From the IMG/VR virus record IMGVR_UViG_3300030108_005478, positions 1 to 45,895 of that record: a stretch of DNA of 45,895 bases. One strand, written 5' to 3'. Shown here one piece after another: positions 15,670-24,505 of the stretch; position 1 is the first letter of the stretch, and each line of letters starts with the position of its first letter. Source of the DNA: a virus. The notes beneath the pieces were generated by a model. That model was not told where the DNA came from. It made no database searches and worked only from the letters and a program-made list of their open reading frames with translations. The translations under genes were made by a program, and so were the position numbers.

Positions 15670-16457
15670 TATGTTTGCTCCTGTGTAGTGTGTTTAGTAT
15701 AGTTTAAAAGCCATGGTTTAACAACTAAATTATAGAATTGTTCATGACCATTATCAGTAGGATGATGTCCTTTATCATTGGTATTATCGTGACACCAATC
15801 CATAATTCCTCCTGTTTCTGTGTACTTATTTTTCCAAAACCATACTTGATTCCAATCAATGTAATCTAACCAGGAGTTGTGTTTTAAAAAATTTTTCCAT
15901 CTTTTTTGGTTATAATTTTTCGTTGTCTGAAACTTTTTCTCAAATTCAATAAATGACATTGGTGTAAAAGTATCAAATGAAAAGAAATTTATAAATTTTT
16001 TTCCGTGTATTTTTAACAAAGACTGTACTAACAATAATTGTTCTAGTGTTTTCCTCCAACAATCTTCAACTTGGAAATATTTTTTATAAATTGGTTCCCA
16101 TAATTTTATAGAATCTTTGTTATTTCGATAACCCCTTAGTCCATTTGACATTAACCAAAGATTTTGGTCAATCATAGCAATTTGATTATTTGTTTGTTTA
16201 TAATAGTTGATAGTCTCTTTGTCCTGTAGTTGAATATCATATCTTGATGTGTCAGTCCAATTTATAATTACAATATTGTATGATTTAAAATTTGATAATA
16301 CAGCATTACAAATACTACTATTACCCGCACCTGGAATGGCTTTAATGTCTACACTATTAAAGTCTTGGGCAACGTGTTTAGCGTATGTTATGGTTTTGTC
16401 ATATACGCCAGAATTTGAAACAAAACTGTCTCCTACTATTAATATTTTTTCATTCAC
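15669..16457 (-). CDS. SGNH/GDSL hydrolase-like protein
   Basis: 262 residues from a GTG at 16457 that overlaps the upstream stop as GTGA. Block I is ILIVGDSFVSNSG with the catalytic Ser, block II is GAGNSS, and the C-terminal HHPTDNGHEQF gives the Asp/His block. These enzymes hydrolyse or transfer acyl esters, often O-acetyl on polysaccharides. The aromatic- and Lys-rich middle (about residues 90-200) is an insertion relative to short SGNH proteins. Glycan-operon member, likely glycan decoration. Confidence 0.7.
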   Translation of the reverse strand: MNEKILIVGDSFVSNSGVYDKTITYAKHVAQDFNSVDIKAIPGAGNSSICNAVLSNFKSYNIVIINWTDTSRYDIQLQDKETINYYKQTNNQIAMIDQNLWLMSNGLRGYRNNKDSIKLWEPIYKKYFQVEDCWRKTLEQLLLVQSLLKIHGKKFINFFSFDTFTPMSFIEFEKKFQTTKNYNQKRWKNFLKHNSWLDYIDWNQVWFWKNKYTETGGIMDWCHDNTNDKGHHPTDNGHEQFYNLVVKPWLLNYTKHTTQEQT

Positions 16458-17155
16458 TGCCAATTTTCTTTTACTAATGGATCACGTTCAACTTCAGCAG
16501 GATTAGGCTTACCATGAAACACAGCAACACAACAATCTTCAGGCAAATTGTGTTTTCGATCAGTGTATGGTTGTTTAACAAATAAATCGTTTGGCGATCT
16601 TCTTTTTTCACCTGGTTCCAATCCTATTTCCCATTTATATGACATAATCCAATTCCTTGGCCAAATTGGGCCTTCTCTATATTTGGCAGTCATGTAATCT
16701 TGATCGCCTCTATATTTAGAAATAACTTTTTGAGAGTTTTGTTTGAACTCATTCCATACATGCACTTCTTGGCCAGCATTGAATTTCATTACAGATGAAT
16801 TACGGACATGATAGTTTGGTATCCGACATCGATTAAAGTCTTGAATTATTACAAACGCATCACCTTCGAAATCCCATAAATGATTGATGTTTCTAAATAT
16901 CACAACATCTAAATCCATAAACAACACTCGGCCCTCCAAACCTATGTCATCTCTAAACATATGGATCTTATTCCACCATGTCGGATATATTGGATTAACA
17001 ATTATTTGGTTTATTTCATTACGCCAATTTTTTTTTTGGTCTGTAATGACACTAAATTTAAAATCAGTGGCATGGCGTGATGCCATATTATATAACTTGT
17101 CAACATATTCGGTACCATACTTAGTGCCAGTGCATACACAAACAAAATTATTCAT
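16454..17155 (-). CDS. glycosyltransferase, GT8-like
   Basis: 233 residues. FMDLDVVIF near residue 80 is the D-x-D metal/nucleotide-sugar site, and AVFHGKPNP near the C-terminus is a typical last motif of GT8-like phage transferases, where the His joins metal binding. The N-terminus (VCVCTGTKYG..YVDKLYNM) is the first Rossmann strand. It would transfer a sugar from a nucleotide donor to a cytosolic acceptor. ATG at 17155 overlaps the stop of the 26-residue peptide gene. Confidence 0.75.
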   Translation of the reverse strand: MNNFVCVCTGTKYGTEYVDKLYNMASRHATDFKFSVITDQKKNWRNEINQIIVNPIYPTWWNKIHMFRDDIGLEGRVLFMDLDVVIFRNINHLWDFEGDAFVIIQDFNRCRIPNYHVRNSSVMKFNAGQEVHVWNEFKQNSQKVISKYRGDQDYMTAKYREGPIWPRNWIMSYKWEIGLEPGEKRRSPNDLFVKQPYTDRKHNLPEDCCVAVFHGKPNPAEVERDPLVKENWQ

Positions 17156-17232
17156 CTTGTTTCGAGATATAGTAGAATCAAGAAAATAGATGGAAAACCA
17201 AAAAACATTATTCCGAAGTATATTTTAGTCAC
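17152..17232 (-). CDS. 26-residue membrane micropeptide
   Basis: A GTG at 17232 overlaps the upstream stop (GTGA) and its stop overlaps the next ATG (ATGA), so the reading frame exactly bridges two genes. The product is one hydrophobic helix (YFGIMFFGFPSIFLILLYLE) with basic ends. The double 4-nt overlap is the operon's usual junction, which argues that ribosomes translate it. It could be a tiny membrane protein or only a coupling device. Confidence 0.5.
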   Translation of the reverse strand: MTKIYFGIMFFGFPSIFLILLYLETR

Positions 17233-18083
17233 CCATTTATCAAATGGGGTCTCAGCCTTTTCCACGGAATCCCTTGTTTTATTTCTTCTACTAACCATTC
17301 TGTATAACTTATCTCTTTTTGCCATTCAGTACGATCAGGTTTGGCGGGTAAGTTAATATTTCCTTTGATTGGATTGCCTACAGGATAGCATAAGGATGAC
17401 TGATCAACGTATACTGGGATGCCTTTTAAAACAGCCTCTATTGCCGGATTTGAATTGAAATTTACAACAGCATAGGCATTAGTAAGAGCTGTATCGAAAT
17501 CTACCTCATCATATCCTTTTATTTTTTTTGGTACACTTATAAGCACGTTGTTAGTTTTATTTTCAGCAAAGGACACAGGAAATCTTGGATGTGGTCGAAA
17601 CCAAATTGGTCTATCTGTCTGTTCACGGATCCACTGTATCATCTCAGTTGCCCAATCAATTGTTCTTCCTTTATTCCATGCTAAACTTTTTTCATTTTGT
17701 CCACAGATAATAATATGATCACCATCAATCTGCCATGGCTTCGCATTTAGGTTGAACATGGCTAATCTATTTCCATCCACTGATTGGTTTCCAAAGTTAG
17801 CATCTCTGTTGATACCTCCTATGGCAACTTTCCATGAAACGTTCCTATGTAAAGCGCCAACTTCAAGGATAACAAATTTTGTATTAGTTTTTTTGTAATG
17901 ATTGTATATGGCATCACGTCCATACATGCCGAGAAGCCATGACCACATCACCACAACGTCTGCATCTGGTCTTTCGTGATTTTCGCAGATTATCAGATTC
18001 TCCTGGCGTAATGACTCTATGAAGGCATTCATTACTGGCCTACCAGCTATAGCACTTGTTTTTGGAAAAATTGCTATTTTCAT
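17229..18083 (-). CDS. capsule-type glycosyltransferase paralogue 1 (KpsC/KpsS-like)
   Basis: 284 residues, GT-B-like. Key parts are RPIWFRPHPRF (residues 158-168), then VVNFNSNPAIEAVLKGIPVYV, a phosphate/nucleotide-binding turn seen in capsule Kdo transferases and related proteins, then a C-terminal W..EI.YTEWLVEEIKQG..WKRLRPH. The same C-terminal motif ends three paralogues (25125, 30570, 31345). With KdsA in the genome, Kdo transfer is an attractive guess, not proven. Start ATG at 18083 shares a base with the upstream stop. Confidence 0.65.
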   Translation of the reverse strand: MKIAIFPKTSAIAGRPVMNAFIESLRQENLIICENHERPDADVVVMWSWLLGMYGRDAIYNHYKKTNTKFVILEVGALHRNVSWKVAIGGINRDANFGNQSVDGNRLAMFNLNAKPWQIDGDHIIICGQNEKSLAWNKGRTIDWATEMIQWIREQTDRPIWFRPHPRFPVSFAENKTNNVLISVPKKIKGYDEVDFDTALTNAYAVVNFNSNPAIEAVLKGIPVYVDQSSLCYPVGNPIKGNINLPAKPDRTEWQKEISYTEWLVEEIKQGIPWKRLRPHLING

Positions 18084-18430
18084 TAATCGCCTTTTATTAT
18101 TCTATATGAATCACTTTCAAAATGTGAAGTTGAAAATTCAAAAATATCGGAATCAACTATGCCTTTCATTTGATGCTTTAGACCAATTGGGACTTGAAAA
18201 GACATGCCTGGCTTCAAAATTAGTTTTTTTGCTTGTTCGATATCTTCGTGCCAACCATACAATAGTTCTATTTCGCCATGTTGCACGTAGAATGTTTCGT
18301 GTTTTAGTTTGTGATAATGCCAAGAACATTTTTTATTTTGTGTGAAGTGTAAAATTTTTCCACAGTAATTTTTATTATTAACAATCCACAGTTCATATCC
18401 CCAACCTTTAGGATGTTTTACTGGCTCCAT
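18083..18430 (-). CDS. cupin protein, mannose-6-phosphate isomerase C-domain type
   Basis: 115 residues. Starts HPKGWGYELWIVNN, then CSWHYHKLKHETFYVQHGEIEL and GMSFQVPIGLKHQMKG, the two cupin motifs with metal ligands H-x-H...E...H. This resembles stand-alone type II phosphomannose isomerase or sugar-nucleotide epimerase-like cupins found in LPS clusters. It overlaps the heptose-kinase gene by 13 nt. It may isomerise or bind a hexose phosphate that feeds the pathway. Confidence 0.72.
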   Translation of the reverse strand: MEPVKHPKGWGYELWIVNNKNYCGKILHFTQNKKCSWHYHKLKHETFYVQHGEIELLYGWHEDIEQAKKLILKPGMSFQVPIGLKHQMKGIVDSDIFEFSTSHFESDSYRIIKGD

Positions 18431-19437
18431 GTTATAGTCCCTTTATGGGTAAAACTAAAAGGCACTACATGTCCATCTAGAGAATTTAATGTTTTAATAA
18501 GATTATGCCTTTTTGTGAAATCAGTAAAAAATATCATGTGTCCCCCACCACCTGCGCCGCATATTTTTCCTGACATGGCACCATGCGTAATAGCAGTTTG
18601 ATATATTTCTTCTATGTAAGGATCTATAATTTTTGAACTTAATTGTTTTTTTAGTAAATGATTTTCATTCATTAATTCAACAATACGTTGTTGATCGCCG
18701 GTTGTAATCGCCGTGAAAAAACTATTACAATTTTCTTTCAATTGAAAAGTTTTTGTAATTGTGTCTTTGTTTTCTTGTAAATTTTTGATGTTGTCTTCAA
18801 TGACAGAATGATTTCTTTGTCCGCCTATGTAGTATAATACTGTTGACATCTGAAGTTTCTCTTGGAAAGATTCAGGCAACTCTATTGGATTGACTAGCAC
18901 TTGATTTTTGAATTCTATAAAATTTATTCCACCAAATGTAGAGGCATATTGATCTTGTTTACCTCCAGGGAGACTGCATACATCTCTTTCAATATAATGA
19001 GATACATCAGCTATGTCATATTTGCTAAGTCCTAGAGCATAATATCTGTTTATAGCAGATACTGTTGCGACTGTATATGCACTAGAGGACCCTAGTCCAG
19101 AACCAGGCGGCGTTTCACAATATCCTGTAATTTTTACTGGCGATAATTCAAATTGGTATTTTTTATACATGTGCTTATATGTTTTAACCAAAAGAGTAGA
19201 TTTGTTTGTATCCCAATCGTCAATATCTCCTGTCAATTTATTTTCTTCACTAAAATCAGGTGAGCAAAACATCCATGTGTCATCAGTTAAAGATGGGTTT
19301 GGTTCAATTTTTACATATGCGTATTGATTAATGGTGGCACTCAAAACACATCCACCATGAGTTGAACAAAATGGTTCTAAATCTGTACCTCCGCCAGCAA
19401 AACTAATTCTTAATGGTGCTTTAGATATTATTGCCAA
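18418..19437 (-). CDS. GHMP sugar kinase, HddA-like (heptose-7-phosphate kinase)
   Basis: 339 residues, the HddA length. ISKAPLRISFAGGGTDL at the N-terminus, ETPPGSGLGSSSAYTVA (ATP loop, about residues 109-125), LPGGKQDQYASTFGG and KICGAGGGGHMIFF are diagnostic. HddA phosphorylates D-glycero-D-manno-heptose-7-phosphate on the GDP-heptose route; fucose or related sugar kinases are alternatives. The likely start is TTG at 19437, overlapping the upstream stop by 10 nt, since no ATG precedes the conserved N-terminus. Confidence 0.82.
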   Translation of the reverse strand: MAIISKAPLRISFAGGGTDLEPFCSTHGGCVLSATINQYAYVKIEPNPSLTDDTWMFCSPDFSEENKLTGDIDDWDTNKSTLLVKTYKHMYKKYQFELSPVKITGYCETPPGSGLGSSSAYTVATVSAINRYYALGLSKYDIADVSHYIERDVCSLPGGKQDQYASTFGGINFIEFKNQVLVNPIELPESFQEKLQMSTVLYYIGGQRNHSVIEDNIKNLQENKDTITKTFQLKENCNSFFTAITTGDQQRIVELMNENHLLKKQLSSKIIDPYIEEIYQTAITHGAMSGKICGAGGGGHMIFFTDFTKRHNLIKTLNSLDGHVVPFSFTHKGTITWSQ

Positions 19438-20219
19438 TGTGTATCTTGCCTTTTTACTTTCATGTCCTCAACAGATGATTGTATGTCTTTCCTTTCACCT
19501 TTGAGATGATCCATGTAGTCACCAAGTTCCGAATTTACAAAAGGATGTTTCGATCCCCTAAGACCTAGGTATCTCCCGTCATTCAAATCGTTGTCTAATG
19601 ATCTATTAGTTGTGTCAATTCTTGCCGCATCATATGTGTAGGAATCTGTAAATCCCTGCAGGTTCTGCCAAAGATCTTTGGTATAGTATTCTTTCCAACG
19701 GGCAAAAAACTTTTTGGATTCCGGCATTTTTAAATTAAACGTAATAAATCCGGTTTCGGAAAAACCTTTTTTTGGTCGCCCTAAAAATGTAGTAAACTTG
19801 TTATAAGGCGCAATGTGTTCCAGCCATTCCATAGGTATTGGTTTGTATGTCACAGTGTCTGCATCAATAAAAATTAAAACATCTGTTTGACATTTTTCTG
19901 CGGCATCCAACATGCAGAATACCTTGTAACTAAATCTAACAGCATCATATTCAAATGCACTTCGCATTGGTTTGTTCATTCTCTCTTTAATCAAATCGTT
20001 ATTATTGTTTCTGTCTATGAACTCCTGTAGTTCTGATTGATTGGTTTTAAGATCATAGTAAAAAGTATTATCAGCATCAATGCGTTGTGAATTATTATCA
20101 GGGTAATATATTTTTTTTACATCATGTGGCCAAAATTCTGCTATCGATTCCACACATCTTTTAGCATACACATTCCAGTGTGCTTCTCCCCAAGTGGTTG
20201 TAATTGTAAATGTCCGCAT
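19428..20219 (-). CDS. glycosyltransferase, paralogue group B member 1
   Basis: 263 residues. One of four related proteins here (also 26983, 28969, 29755). Features: N-terminal FTITTTWGEAHW, FEYDAVRFSYKVFCMLDA, the D-x-D motif LIFIDADTVTY, LGRPKKGFSETGF, and a C-terminal FVNSELGDYMDHLKGERK. The D-x-D and flanking hydrophobic strand indicate a GT-A enzyme acting in the cytosol. Closest relative in the window is 26983-27819. Donor unknown. Confidence 0.72.
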   Translation of the reverse strand: MRTFTITTTWGEAHWNVYAKRCVESIAEFWPHDVKKIYYPDNNSQRIDADNTFYYDLKTNQSELQEFIDRNNNNDLIKERMNKPMRSAFEYDAVRFSYKVFCMLDAAEKCQTDVLIFIDADTVTYKPIPMEWLEHIAPYNKFTTFLGRPKKGFSETGFITFNLKMPESKKFFARWKEYYTKDLWQNLQGFTDSYTYDAARIDTTNRSLDNDLNDGRYLGLRGSKHPFVNSELGDYMDHLKGERKDIQSSVEDMKVKRQDTHWQ

Positions 20220-20233
20220 GTTTTAATTTTATA

Positions 20234-20854
20234 TTATTTGATGAAACTATACAAGTAATCAGCTATTAGTGTGTGTCCTTTCTGATTTGGATGATATTTG
20301 TTTGGAGTAATGTATTCATTTTTTTGAAATTTGGCAAGTTCTAATGTGTGTGCGTTTGTGTCTGCACCAAATAGTTCTGCGGCACTTTTTGGCAAAAGTT
20401 TTTGCTTGTCAATACCAGCGTATGTCCATGGAATATTAGTCCATCCCTCCATATAATAATCTTTATAACCAAGATGTCTACACATTTGTTGAAGGGCAAG
20501 TATTGTCATATTTGCTTTGTGATTGTCTAATTCATCTGACTGTACCTGTGTAAAATAAAATTTAGTCAGATCACTTTTATCGCCAGTGGGCCGTAATATT
20601 TTTGGTTTATCATTTTCGAAGTATAGATATCTTGCTGGATTAGTAATAAAAAAAATGCACAAACAATTTTTTATTTCTTTATTGGCAAATTTATTAAGTT
20701 GTATGACAAGTGAATCGATAGTGCTACCTTGTTCAGCCATGTTGTAAAAGTTTTCCGTCTTCATCTTTTTGTGTAATAAATTGCCAAAAGGACTTTCTCC
20801 TTCACTTAGTTCTACTCCTACAGGCCAACTATCACCAAACACTGCTAAATTCAT
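20234..20854 (-). CDS. SGNH/GDSL hydrolase-like protein
   Basis: 206 residues, the cleanest SGNH member here: LAVFGDSWPVG (block I, Ser), AEQGSTIDS (block II), FFITNPARY (block III, Asn) and NKYHPNQKGHTLIADYL (block V, His). Likely an acyl esterase or O-acyltransferase-like enzyme for the glycan. It overlaps the upstream GT2-like gene by 4 nt and is separated from the next gene by 14 nt. Confidence 0.8.
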   Translation of the reverse strand: MNLAVFGDSWPVGVELSEGESPFGNLLHKKMKTENFYNMAEQGSTIDSLVIQLNKFANKEIKNCLCIFFITNPARYLYFENDKPKILRPTGDKSDLTKFYFTQVQSDELDNHKANMTILALQQMCRHLGYKDYYMEGWTNIPWTYAGIDKQKLLPKSAAELFGADTNAHTLELAKFQKNEYITPNKYHPNQKGHTLIADYLYSFIK

Positions 20855-21528
20855 TTATTACAGGCCTTAATAAGTTTTGCTACATCATATTCAAAATAAC
20901 ATTGTTTAGTTTTTTCATATACCCATAGATCTCTTTTGTTGACTGCGTCTGTCCTGATACGTTTTGCTGTGTTGTCTTCTGTTATTTTTTTAACCTTAAT
21001 CATTACATCTTCTAAAAAAATATATCTATTAATTTGAGTTGCTAGATCATTAGTGTAGTTGTCTAAACACCAATGATGAAACTGCACAGGCCAAAAATAA
21101 CCTAAAGCATTTCTCCATTCTTGAGTAATAACAGGATGTGGTGATGTTTTATGTATTAGGCCATGTTGTTTTCCTGTTGCTGTGCCTATCATGAATATAC
21201 CATCAGGATATTTTTTGTATTGATCTAAAAATATTTGATCCCAATTTTTTGTAATAAATTCTGCATCATCCCCTACTAACATGTACATAATACTTGGTGA
21301 ACTCTCGGCAATTAGGTTCCAACTCATAACTGTACTTCTATCAATGCCAACTTCATAATCAATACATTGGTAATTTTTTAGTTCTGGATCGTCTTGATTA
21401 AGATAAAATTTAATTTTTATTTTGTCGGGATGTTTAGCAGTTTGTAATGCACTGTCTTGCATACGTTTGGCGTAATATGGTCGACCTCTGCTTGGGCAAC
21501 ATAAGGTTATATTAATTTTTTTGTCCAT
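20851..21528 (-). CDS. GT2-like glycosyltransferase
   Basis: 225 residues. ITLCCPSRGRPYYAKRMQDS..QTAKHP at the N-terminus and YMLVGDDAEFITKNWD (about residues 80-97) match the GT-A first strand and the D-D acidic site of family 2 transferases. The middle has HKTSPHPVITQEWRNALGYFWP, and FLEDVMIKVK late. The 22 nt overlap with the upstream epimerase gene is larger than most in this operon. Donor and acceptor unknown. Confidence 0.62.
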   Translation of the reverse strand: MDKKINITLCCPSRGRPYYAKRMQDSALQTAKHPDKIKIKFYLNQDDPELKNYQCIDYEVGIDRSTVMSWNLIAESSPSIMYMLVGDDAEFITKNWDQIFLDQYKKYPDGIFMIGTATGKQHGLIHKTSPHPVITQEWRNALGYFWPVQFHHWCLDNYTNDLATQINRYIFLEDVMIKVKKITEDNTAKRIRTDAVNKRDLWVYEKTKQCYFEYDVAKLIKACNK

Positions 21529-22511
21529 GTTTGTGGCGTGTGTTCATTATCTATTTCGATTGGCAAGGAGTAATTAAATTTTTTTATGCCCCTTTTTCTT
21601 ATGAAATCTAATGTTTTATGAATCCCCTCAGACAAGGATACCTGTGTTTTGTAATCAAAATACTTTCTAATTTTATCAGCTGAACATGTAGCATATTTTA
21701 CTTCTTTGGGTCTATCAGGCATGTATTCAGGTGGACCGTTATATCCAGTTGCATTCGCACACATTTTTGCTAGGTCATTAATTGTTACATAATCTTCATC
21801 TGGTCCAATATTAAATGTTTCTGACGCGGATTTGGATCCAAAGCATATTTCATCGAACACCTGTAGAGTATCATCTATGTATGAAAAACATCTCATTTGT
21901 TGACCATCACCATAAACTATAGGTGCTTTGCCTTGTAAGTTCCTGTGCAGAAATATTGACACGACATTTCGAAAAGGATCGTCATAAACTTGGTTAGGAC
22001 CATAAATGTTGTGCGGGACCACAATCGACCAATTTATTCCATTAACATCACACAAACATTTAACAGTGTCTTCAGCGGCAACTTTAGCAATGCCATATGG
22101 ATCTTCTGGTGCTGGTTTCATGTCTTCAGTAAACGGAGCTGATTGGTTTCCGTATCTTGCCATTGAGCTCATATACACAAATTTTTTAACATTATGTTTA
22201 ATAGCCACAGTTAAAACATTAACAGTTGCATCATATGTGTTACGTGTAACAAACACAGGAGACACTACAGATAGTCCTTCATATGCCGTACATGCCGCAT
22301 GAATTACCAAATCAAAATTATTTTTCGCAAACAAGTTATCTAAATTAGATTGATCACAACAGTCTATTTTATAGGTTTGTACTTCTGTAAGATTATCATC
22401 ATAACCACCAACTCCATTGTCTATGCCAACTACATTATGTCCTTGATAGTGATATCTTTTTGCTAGATGTGATCCAACAAAGCCTAATGAACCTGTAACT
22501 AAAATGTTCAT
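21507..22511 (-). CDS. UDP-glucose 4-epimerase-like SDR
   Basis: 334 residues, full-length GalE-like. VTGSLGFVGSHLAKRY (NAD loop), MSSMARYGNQSAPFTEDMKPAPEDPYGIAKVAAE with Y-x3-K in YGIAK, and VPHNIYGPNQVYDDPFRNVVSIFL are typical. Residues GDGQQMRCFSYIDD form the nucleotide-sugar region. It would convert a UDP- or GDP-hexose for the downstream transferases. Overlaps the FkbM gene by 4 nt. Confidence 0.88.
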   Translation of the reverse strand: MNILVTGSLGFVGSHLAKRYHYQGHNVVGIDNGVGGYDDNLTEVQTYKIDCCDQSNLDNLFAKNNFDLVIHAACTAYEGLSVVSPVFVTRNTYDATVNVLTVAIKHNVKKFVYMSSMARYGNQSAPFTEDMKPAPEDPYGIAKVAAEDTVKCLCDVNGINWSIVVPHNIYGPNQVYDDPFRNVVSIFLHRNLQGKAPIVYGDGQQMRCFSYIDDTLQVFDEICFGSKSASETFNIGPDEDYVTINDLAKMCANATGYNGPPEYMPDRPKEVKYATCSADKIRKYFDYKTQVSLSEGIHKTLDFIRKRGIKKFNYSLPIEIDNEHTPQTWTKKLI

Positions 22512-23143
22512 TTTTTAACGTAGATACAGTCTCTTGTAATTTTTATTTCTCTTGAATAACCAAGTTGTTCCAAAAGCACATGACTGTCATTCTTACTGTA
22601 TCCATAAGCAGTTGAATTCAAAACACATCGTTCAATAACAATAATAGGAGAGCATCTGGCTAAAGTTTCTCTGGCGCCATTTAGCACTGGAATTTCAAGT
22701 CCTTCTACATCAACCTTTAACACATCGATGTGATCATAGTTATGTGAATCAAGTGTTTTTAATACAATGTCACCATCCACACTAGGATGTACTCGAGTTG
22801 ATCCTAAATGTTCCCCAATGGCCACTGACAAGTTACCTTTTCCTGGTTTATCTGAAAGTCCATATTCATGTAGTGTGATGTTTGTCTTTTCTTCCGTATT
22901 TTTTTTAAAACATTCAATGTTATAATAAGCTGGTTCGAATGCTGTTACTTTATCAAAAATATCTGCGTAATAATTAGACCATCTACCAACATTACCACCA
23001 ATGTCAATCATGTGTTTACGTCCTTTACACAATTTTAAAACTTCACTATGTATTTTGCCGTCATGTTCTTTTACATTACCACCTGTGTGATGTACAGGAT
23101 CGTCTCCATCAGGTATCCAATAACCGTCTTCTAGTAACTTCAT
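22508..23143 (-). CDS. FkbM-family methyltransferase
   Basis: 211 residues. MIDIGGNVGRWSNYYADIFDKVTAFEP is the SAM-binding loop and acidic strand end; HEYGLSDKPGKGNLSV and DVLKVDVEGLEIPVLNGA (with the DVEG motif) are FkbM hallmarks. These enzymes O-methylate hydroxyls of sugars or amino-sugar natural products, so this gene likely caps a glycan residue. Sits between two SDR genes with 4 nt overlaps. Confidence 0.85.
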   Translation of the reverse strand: MKLLEDGYWIPDGDDPVHHTGGNVKEHDGKIHSEVLKLCKGRKHMIDIGGNVGRWSNYYADIFDKVTAFEPAYYNIECFKKNTEEKTNITLHEYGLSDKPGKGNLSVAIGEHLGSTRVHPSVDGDIVLKTLDSHNYDHIDVLKVDVEGLEIPVLNGARETLARCSPIIVIERCVLNSTAYGYSKNDSHVLLEQLGYSREIKITRDCIYVKK

Positions 23144-23871
23144 AATTTGTTTTCCATGATATCAACTTTTGGTTCCCATCCAAGACCACGTAGTCTATGT
23201 GAGGGCAACAAATTTTCTTCAAGTTCATAATCTTTGCCGTCAACAATTGGTACGTCAAGTCCGTTGGATGCTACTAATTGATCCACAGATACTGTTTTGC
23301 CTGTGCCAACTTCAAACACACCTGTTTGTTCAGGATGGTCTATAATACATTGTATGGCACTTACAACATCTGATACATGAATTAGATCACGTTTGTGTGT
23401 TGTGGCATATTTTAATGTTCGGTTAACAATTTGTGGCACTAACATATCTCCTCTAGCACCGTCTCCCCACACTGTTGAAAATCTAAGCCCAACTGAATTT
23501 TTCGGTGCTATGAATTCATTTACATATTTCGAAATAGCATATGGATTTCCATGCCATCTTTTACATGCGGATGATGAAGCATAAATTACTCTTGTGTTTG
23601 TTTCTTCGGCTACAGCAAACACACGTTTTGTGTATTCAACATTTACTTTCCAATATTCATCGGGATCTTCGATCGATTCTCTTATGCCCGCCAGTGCCGC
23701 AAGATGAACTATAACATCTGTTGTATCCTCTAGCACACTTTTAAGTGTGAAGTCGGAAATATTTTTTCCTATCTCAGTGTCCCAACAATTTAGCCAATGT
23801 TTGTTATCCAAAAAGTGTTTTACTAGATGTGTTCCAATAAAACCATGTGATCCTGTTACTGTGATATGCAT
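23140..23871 (-). CDS. NAD-dependent epimerase/dehydratase (short SDR)
   Basis: 243 residues, shorter than GalE. ITVTGSHGFIGTHLVKH is the NAD loop, VIYASSSACKRWHGNPYAISKYV contains Y-x3-K (YAISK), and VGLRFSTVWGDGARGDM follows. The shorter length comes from a reduced C-terminal substrate domain. Probably modifies a nucleotide sugar for the glycan. Ends 4 nt inside the FkbM gene start and is separated from the GT25 gene by 4 nt. Confidence 0.83.
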   Translation of the reverse strand: MHITVTGSHGFIGTHLVKHFLDNKHWLNCWDTEIGKNISDFTLKSVLEDTTDVIVHLAALAGIRESIEDPDEYWKVNVEYTKRVFAVAEETNTRVIYASSSACKRWHGNPYAISKYVNEFIAPKNSVGLRFSTVWGDGARGDMLVPQIVNRTLKYATTHKRDLIHVSDVVSAIQCIIDHPEQTGVFEVGTGKTVSVDQLVASNGLDVPIVDGKDYELEENLLPSHRLRGLGWEPKVDIMENKL

Positions 23872-23875
23872 ATGA

Positions 23876-24505
23876 TTATATATAGAACGATCTGTTGCCA
23901 GTCAAACTGTCTTGACTGCTAACATATACTGCCCTTGGTTTTACAACCTGTATACGAACATACTTGTCTTTTACGAACATGTCTGATGCTGTAATACCAT
24001 CTTCGTGTGCGCCTTTTATCAGTCTTTCAGCGGCGTGTGGTTTGATTACATAGCCATATGTTCCCATGAGTTGATTTTCACCTTTACGTATATTAACAAA
24101 ATCTTCGACCACTAAACTTTTGCCTTTGTCTGGATCCTGTTCAAATCTATGTGCATCTAAATGTAATACATCTTCAAAGTCAGCTCTATAAGTTTCACTT
24201 ACAACTCTTGAGTCATGTTCAAGCACAACAATCGGCTGATCCAATTCTATACATTTTTTCCAGACATGATAATGTGATATCATACAACCACGCACTCCAC
24301 CCTTTTGCCATTTAATTTCAAATAATTTAGGCCCTGGCGAGTATGGTTTTAAATTTTGTTCTTTAATAAATTGATCTGCCCTGGATGGAGTAAATCCTTC
24401 CATTAACCATGCGTCTAAACCATATTCACGTGCTGTGCGTTTGCATTCCAAAGCAGAATCTATTGTAGATTGTACTTCTTTAAGGTATATTATAAATGCT
24501 TTCAT
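23876..24505 (-). CDS. GT25-family LPS glycosyltransferase
   Basis: 209 residues. KWQKGGVRGCMISHYHVWKKCIELDQPIVVLEHDSRVV (about residues 66-103) is the GT25 core, with GC..SH...W and an acidic cluster (LEHDS) in place of the usual LEDD. Late YGYVIKPHAAERLI resembles the GAY.v...a...L motif. GT25 includes LPS core galactosyltransferases. Overlaps the methyltransferase gene by 4 nt. Confidence 0.72.
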   Translation of the reverse strand: MKAFIIYLKEVQSTIDSALECKRTAREYGLDAWLMEGFTPSRADQFIKEQNLKPYSPGPKLFEIKWQKGGVRGCMISHYHVWKKCIELDQPIVVLEHDSRVVSETYRADFEDVLHLDAHRFEQDPDKGKSLVVEDFVNIRKGENQLMGTYGYVIKPHAAERLIKGAHEDGITASDMFVKDKYVRIQVVKPRAVYVSSQDSLTGNRSFYI

